Source: Prunella strophiata
Taxonomy: Eukaryota > Chordata > Aves > Passeriformes > Prunellidae
NCBI GenBank assembly: GCA_036583965.1
Contig: JAZBQD010000015.1
Location: 23,651,310 to 23,715,309 of the forward strand
Length of the DNA: 64,000 bases
Direction: 5' to 3'
Program-made: the position numbers and the translations under genes
Part shown: positions 60,392-64,000 of the stretch, one piece after another
Layout of the letters: every line of letters begins with the position of its first letter
How positions within the stretch are numbered: position 1 is the first letter of the stretch
The notes under the pieces: generated by a model
What the model was told of the DNA's origin: nothing
Databases searched by the model: none
The model's input: only the letters and a program-made list of their open reading frames with translations

Positions 60392-62118
60392 GTAGTAACA
60401 ATTTGGAAGCACAAAGATAAAGCAGTGCAAAACTCATAAAAATATTTATACAAACAAGAATGATCTGATCCTGCAGATGCCTTCTACACCTGTATTCATC
60501 TCAACTGTAGGAAAGTTGGCATCACAATGAAAAATCTAAGCAATTCACCAACATGACCACGTTCCCATTGCAGAAATATATCTTCTGAAAACATTGAAAA
60601 CTAGAGACCTGTGGCTCTTGCAGTACCCATAGAGTGTACCTGTGCAATGTCTATCACATTCACTTCTTTTTAGGTTCCCTGATGTGAGGGGTAAAGTGCT
60701 TCTAAGGGCCTTTCCATTGCTGCAGAAGCTCCTTTTCTTGACTGAATCATCTCCTAGTGGATGCTTTACTTTGATCATATTGTCCAAGTGTTTTTTCTCC
60801 TGTGGTTTTATTTTTCTTGAGGGATGTAGAAGGTGAAATTATCCTCTGTTGTACCCAAAGTCCACTGCTTGAAGTGAAATGTCCAGTAACAGGTGTTGCA
60901 ACAGGAGACATCACAGTCTGCCTATTTCAGGTTGCAAAACTAAAGCTTTTGGGACATTTAGGGTTGGCAATTCTGCATGTGACTTCTCCCTAGGACTGTC
61001 TGCCTGGGAATGACAGCCACTGTGGGGTCTACCAGTGGCCCTTAATACACAGGTCAGCTTTTCAGAAGCAGAATTTTGCCCCCAGCAATGGGGACTATTG
61101 GCAACAAAAAAATCCAAGATTGAATCAACCATCTTTTCTAGATCACAAGACTCCACATTATCCTTATCACACTGATGGATTTCTTGTCTCTTTCCTCTGC
61201 TCCCTAGAAAAAACTGAGGGTGACTGTGCATTATCCCTGCCACCTTCTAAGAATGAGGCCATTTTTTTCTAAGTACTAAATGCAAAAGACAATATTGAAG
61301 GCTTCTGTATTTTCAAGACTTGATGAAAGAATCACCCAATCCCTCCACATTTCTTTAGAGAAACTCTGATCCAGACTGCTCTGTTATCTCAGGATTTCTT
61401 TTCACCATCCTCTGGCTAGAATGGCAATTCATCCCCAAACAATTAATGAGGCTAGAATGAATTCAACTCACAGTCTTAGGCTAGTATTTAAACAGATTCT
61501 TGATTATCACACAAGAATAAAAGCATGAATTTCTTGATTTCCTGGAAAAGCAGACCTACACTGTGATAAAGGCCTCGTTTAAAAAGAAGGTTTTGCTGTC
61601 TTTTCACTCTAGGAGCTAAAAAGATAGGGAATCCCTTGCAGCCTCTCTATTTGACAAGCATATATTTTTTCAGATGCAAAAAGTGAAAGTGTATCTGTTT
61701 TACAGAGACTGTGACCCTTTTTTTTGTTGTTTTATATATCTTTTTGCCACTTTCTTTTAAATGAATGGGACTTTGTATTTTTTTTTCTAAGGGTTTTTTT
61801 GGTTGGTTGGTTTTGTTTTTTTTTCCTCTGAGTCTCATTTTGTCTGTCTCATTTTTGCATCTAGTAAAAGAGTGGGGAAGGGTAAAACCAGTGATGGAGA
61901 AGGATATATCTCCTCCATGGTCCTCCACTGTTGTGTAGAAGATATCCACTTGCCATTCCCAGTAGTTCCTGATGTGTTCAAATTAAAGGCTGGATTGAAC
62001 AAAGGATCTGGAGGATGAGTTGACTTCCCCCCATTAAATCATGCCAGATCAGTTGAATGTTTTAAGCCTTCTGTAAGCTGTTACTCCTCCCAAGAGCTGG
62101 TCTGCACTGGAGCCAGCC
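60392..62118. other. Intergenic, no gene recognised
   Basis: No gene or assignable repeat. Frames up to 110 codons on the minus strand (60911-61243, 61647-61949) show no domain; the second is Lys/Thr-rich low complexity. Confidence 0.6.
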
Positions 62119-62326
62119 TGGTTGGGAAGGGGCTGTCAAACACTGGAACAGACTGCCCAGGGAGGTGGTGGAATCACCACAGTGAAGATGTTCAAGGAAA
62201 GACTGGACAGGTCACTTGGTGCTATTGTCTATCTGACAAGGCAGTGGTCAGTCAAAGGTTGGACTTGATGATCTCAGAGGTCTTTTCCAAAGTAAGCTAT
62301 TCTGTAATTTTTCAATTCTGTGAATT
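62119..62326 (+). mobile_element. CR1 LINE 3' end, sense
   Basis: The blocks follow the CR1 3' end. CACTGGAACAGACTGCCCAG leads to GGAGGTGGTGGAATCACC, then GATGTTCAAGGAAAGACTGG, GGTTGGACTTGATGATCTCA and GAGGTCTTTTCCAA. It ends in a degenerate ATTCTGTAATTTTTCAATTCTG terminal repeat (62299-62322). The copy is 5'-truncated and moderately diverged, probably the youngest CR1 copy in the window. Confidence 0.93.
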
Positions 62327-63843
62327 TTCCCTGGCTCTTGGAGCTCTGAGGAAGTGCAGGGAAGATGAGAGAAAAACACATTGAGCCTTGCATATGTGAG
62401 GCTCCAGACGGTGAACATCCTCTGTTCCTGGGATCTGGAAATGCAGTCTGTTTAAAAAAGGGCTGGAAAATCACTAAAGCTTTTCAGTGGCCTCGAATCA
62501 CTCATGTTTCTTTTTTGATAATGGCAATATGCTGTTGTCTCATGGGTAACCAGTGTGACAGGGCATCCCTGGGGTCAGGCTGGCAGCTCTGCCAGGTCAC
62601 TGCCTTGGCCAGTGCACATCAAGACCTGGGCACACAGATGGGGCACTTTGAGGTGTTCACACAGCACACACTGTGCAGCTTAGCAGGGCTCTTGCATTGT
62701 CTGTGCTGTCAGCATTGCACTTTTCCCAAGCACTATATACTTTCAGTGCAGGATTATAAAATGAAATTAAACTGGAACCCATTAAGCATGTTTACTCTCT
62801 GCAGCAAATATTTTTACCACGTAGTTTTGTGCACAGGAAGTGCTGTAAACTTCAGCATTGCTGCTGGCTCCTTTGTAATCACTCTGCTGATTATGAATTG
62901 CTGCCTTTTGGCAGTTGCTGCTCACACAGGTTATGATTCCTGCTGGTGGGAGGGTAATAGAGGGGAAAAAATGGGAAAAAAATGTGTAGGACAAGGAGAC
63001 CTCAGAACAATTAATGTCCTTCAGCAAAGTGGAGTAGGGTGCAAGATAAACTAGCCAAATCCAAGGCTTGTGGCAAATCTATTTCTATCTTCTTCCTCCT
63101 GCAAAGGCTTTATCTAAAAAGATATATGTGAAAGAAACTAGACCTACTAGCTGGGACTTGATCACAGTATATCAGAAGAAACTATGTAGCCTGAGAGCTG
63201 GATTACAGACATCACAGCAAAAGCCTGTTCAAAAAAAAGAAGTGAAAAACATTAATCTGCAAGATAAACCAAAAATCATCCCTTCCCTCTGTATGCAAAA
63301 CAGTGATCTGAGTTAAAAAACAAGAACAAATCCCCATGGTTATATGATAGCTGATGTGTATTATTTATTTTTATGAGATAATCTAAAGCTTTATACAATA
63401 AATGTGAGTATTATAGGATTTGGTGTGCTATTGTTTTTATGATGAACTCATATTTTTTCAGAAGTTTATAACCTTGATGTTAGAACTGGTGTGGGGGGTT
63501 TGGAACTTGCTGTAACTTAGCTCAGCCTGAGGCACTGACCCTCTCTGGTCTCCATGAAACTGGGCACTTACCAGTCTGGCACTGGTGTGGTGAGGCCCAG
63601 GATGCTGTGGAACTAATTGGAATCTGTCAGTTGGAGAGGGAGAATGGACCTCATTGATTTATTTTGGGATGAGCTCATTATGTGGGGGAGAGCAGGGCAT
63701 GTACATATGGAAAACTTTATCCAGTGAATTTCACACCCATCATGGAGTTGAGTAAGTCTTGAGTAAGTCAGTTCTTTGTTAGACTGCTGACAGCAGATGG
63801 CTAACTGAAGGCATTGCTCAGTAATATGTTATATTTCTCTCTC
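62327..63843. other. Intergenic, with one 229-codon frame of unknown status
   Basis: A plus-strand frame of 229 codons at 62365-63054 starts 38 bases after the CR1 end. It is rich in Cys, Leu and His, contains hydrophobic stretches and matches no family I know. There is no promoter or splice evidence. A single-exon chance frame is the most likely reading, although it is the longest frame outside the minisatellite. From 63055 to 63843 nothing was recognised. Confidence 0.4.
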
Positions 63844-63863
63844 TTTTTTTTTTTTTTTTTTTT
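63844..63863. repeat. Poly(T) tract, 20 bases
   Basis: An uninterrupted T run near the right edge. The remaining sequence to 64000 is unassigned, but includes a direct repeat of TAGGTACCTTTCA at about 63916-63941. Confidence 0.93.
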
Positions 63864-64000
63864 CTGCCTCAGGCTGGACATCTAGGAAAATCCAAATCTT
63901 CTGGTTTGGAATTTCTAGGTACCTTTCATAGGTACCTTTCAGCTTGTTGTTCTGGCTTTCCCCCTTCATTTTCCTTCTTGGTAAATCAAAATTCTTTTTA

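Overview
The window looks like intergenic DNA from a bird, probably a passerine, on an AT-rich, CpG-poor chromosome segment. The evidence is repeat content. There are CR1 LINE fragments (two ORF2 pieces and four 3' ends), three endogenous-retrovirus LTRs resembling families I know from songbird and other bird genomes, and no mammalian-type SINE or L1. I recognise no intact host protein-coding exon. Nearly all reading frames over 60 codons are chance frames, repeat-derived frames or low-complexity frames.

Layout. About 130-1110: antisense CR1 reverse-transcriptase fragment. 5640-6280: degraded Ty3/Gypsy-like integrase. 10226-10327: pyrimidine tract with about 60 consecutive T. 18752-19336: plus-strand LTR. 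21495-21870: antisense CR1 3' end. 29240-29780: patch with retained CpGs. 31383-34660: an LTR whose promoter part is replaced by about 64 copies of a 40-bp minisatellite. 35262-35294: (TG)n. 40505-40560: old antisense CR1 end followed by a small CpG-bearing patch. 48990-49157: plus-strand CR1 end. 51375-51645: the only strong CpG island, with an unusual shoulder to about 52600. 55495-56110: plus-strand CR1-clade ORF2 remnant. 59880-60386: minus-strand solo LTR with a perfect 5-bp target duplication. 62119-62326: plus-strand CR1 3' end. Long A/T homopolymers are scattered throughout.

The main points are these. (1) The minisatellite appears to have grown from a segment of its host LTR. Its two unit types differ at four linked bases, and it produces stop-free frames of about 930-1000 codons in all three minus-strand frames, which are not genes. 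(2) The integrase fossil keeps the D-35-E spacing but has lost two of three catalytic residues. (3) The CpG island is the one place where I would expect a transcription start, but I cannot name the gene. No operon, bacterial gene, tRNA, rRNA or CRISPR array is present. Repeat assignments rest on remembered family features, not on a database search.
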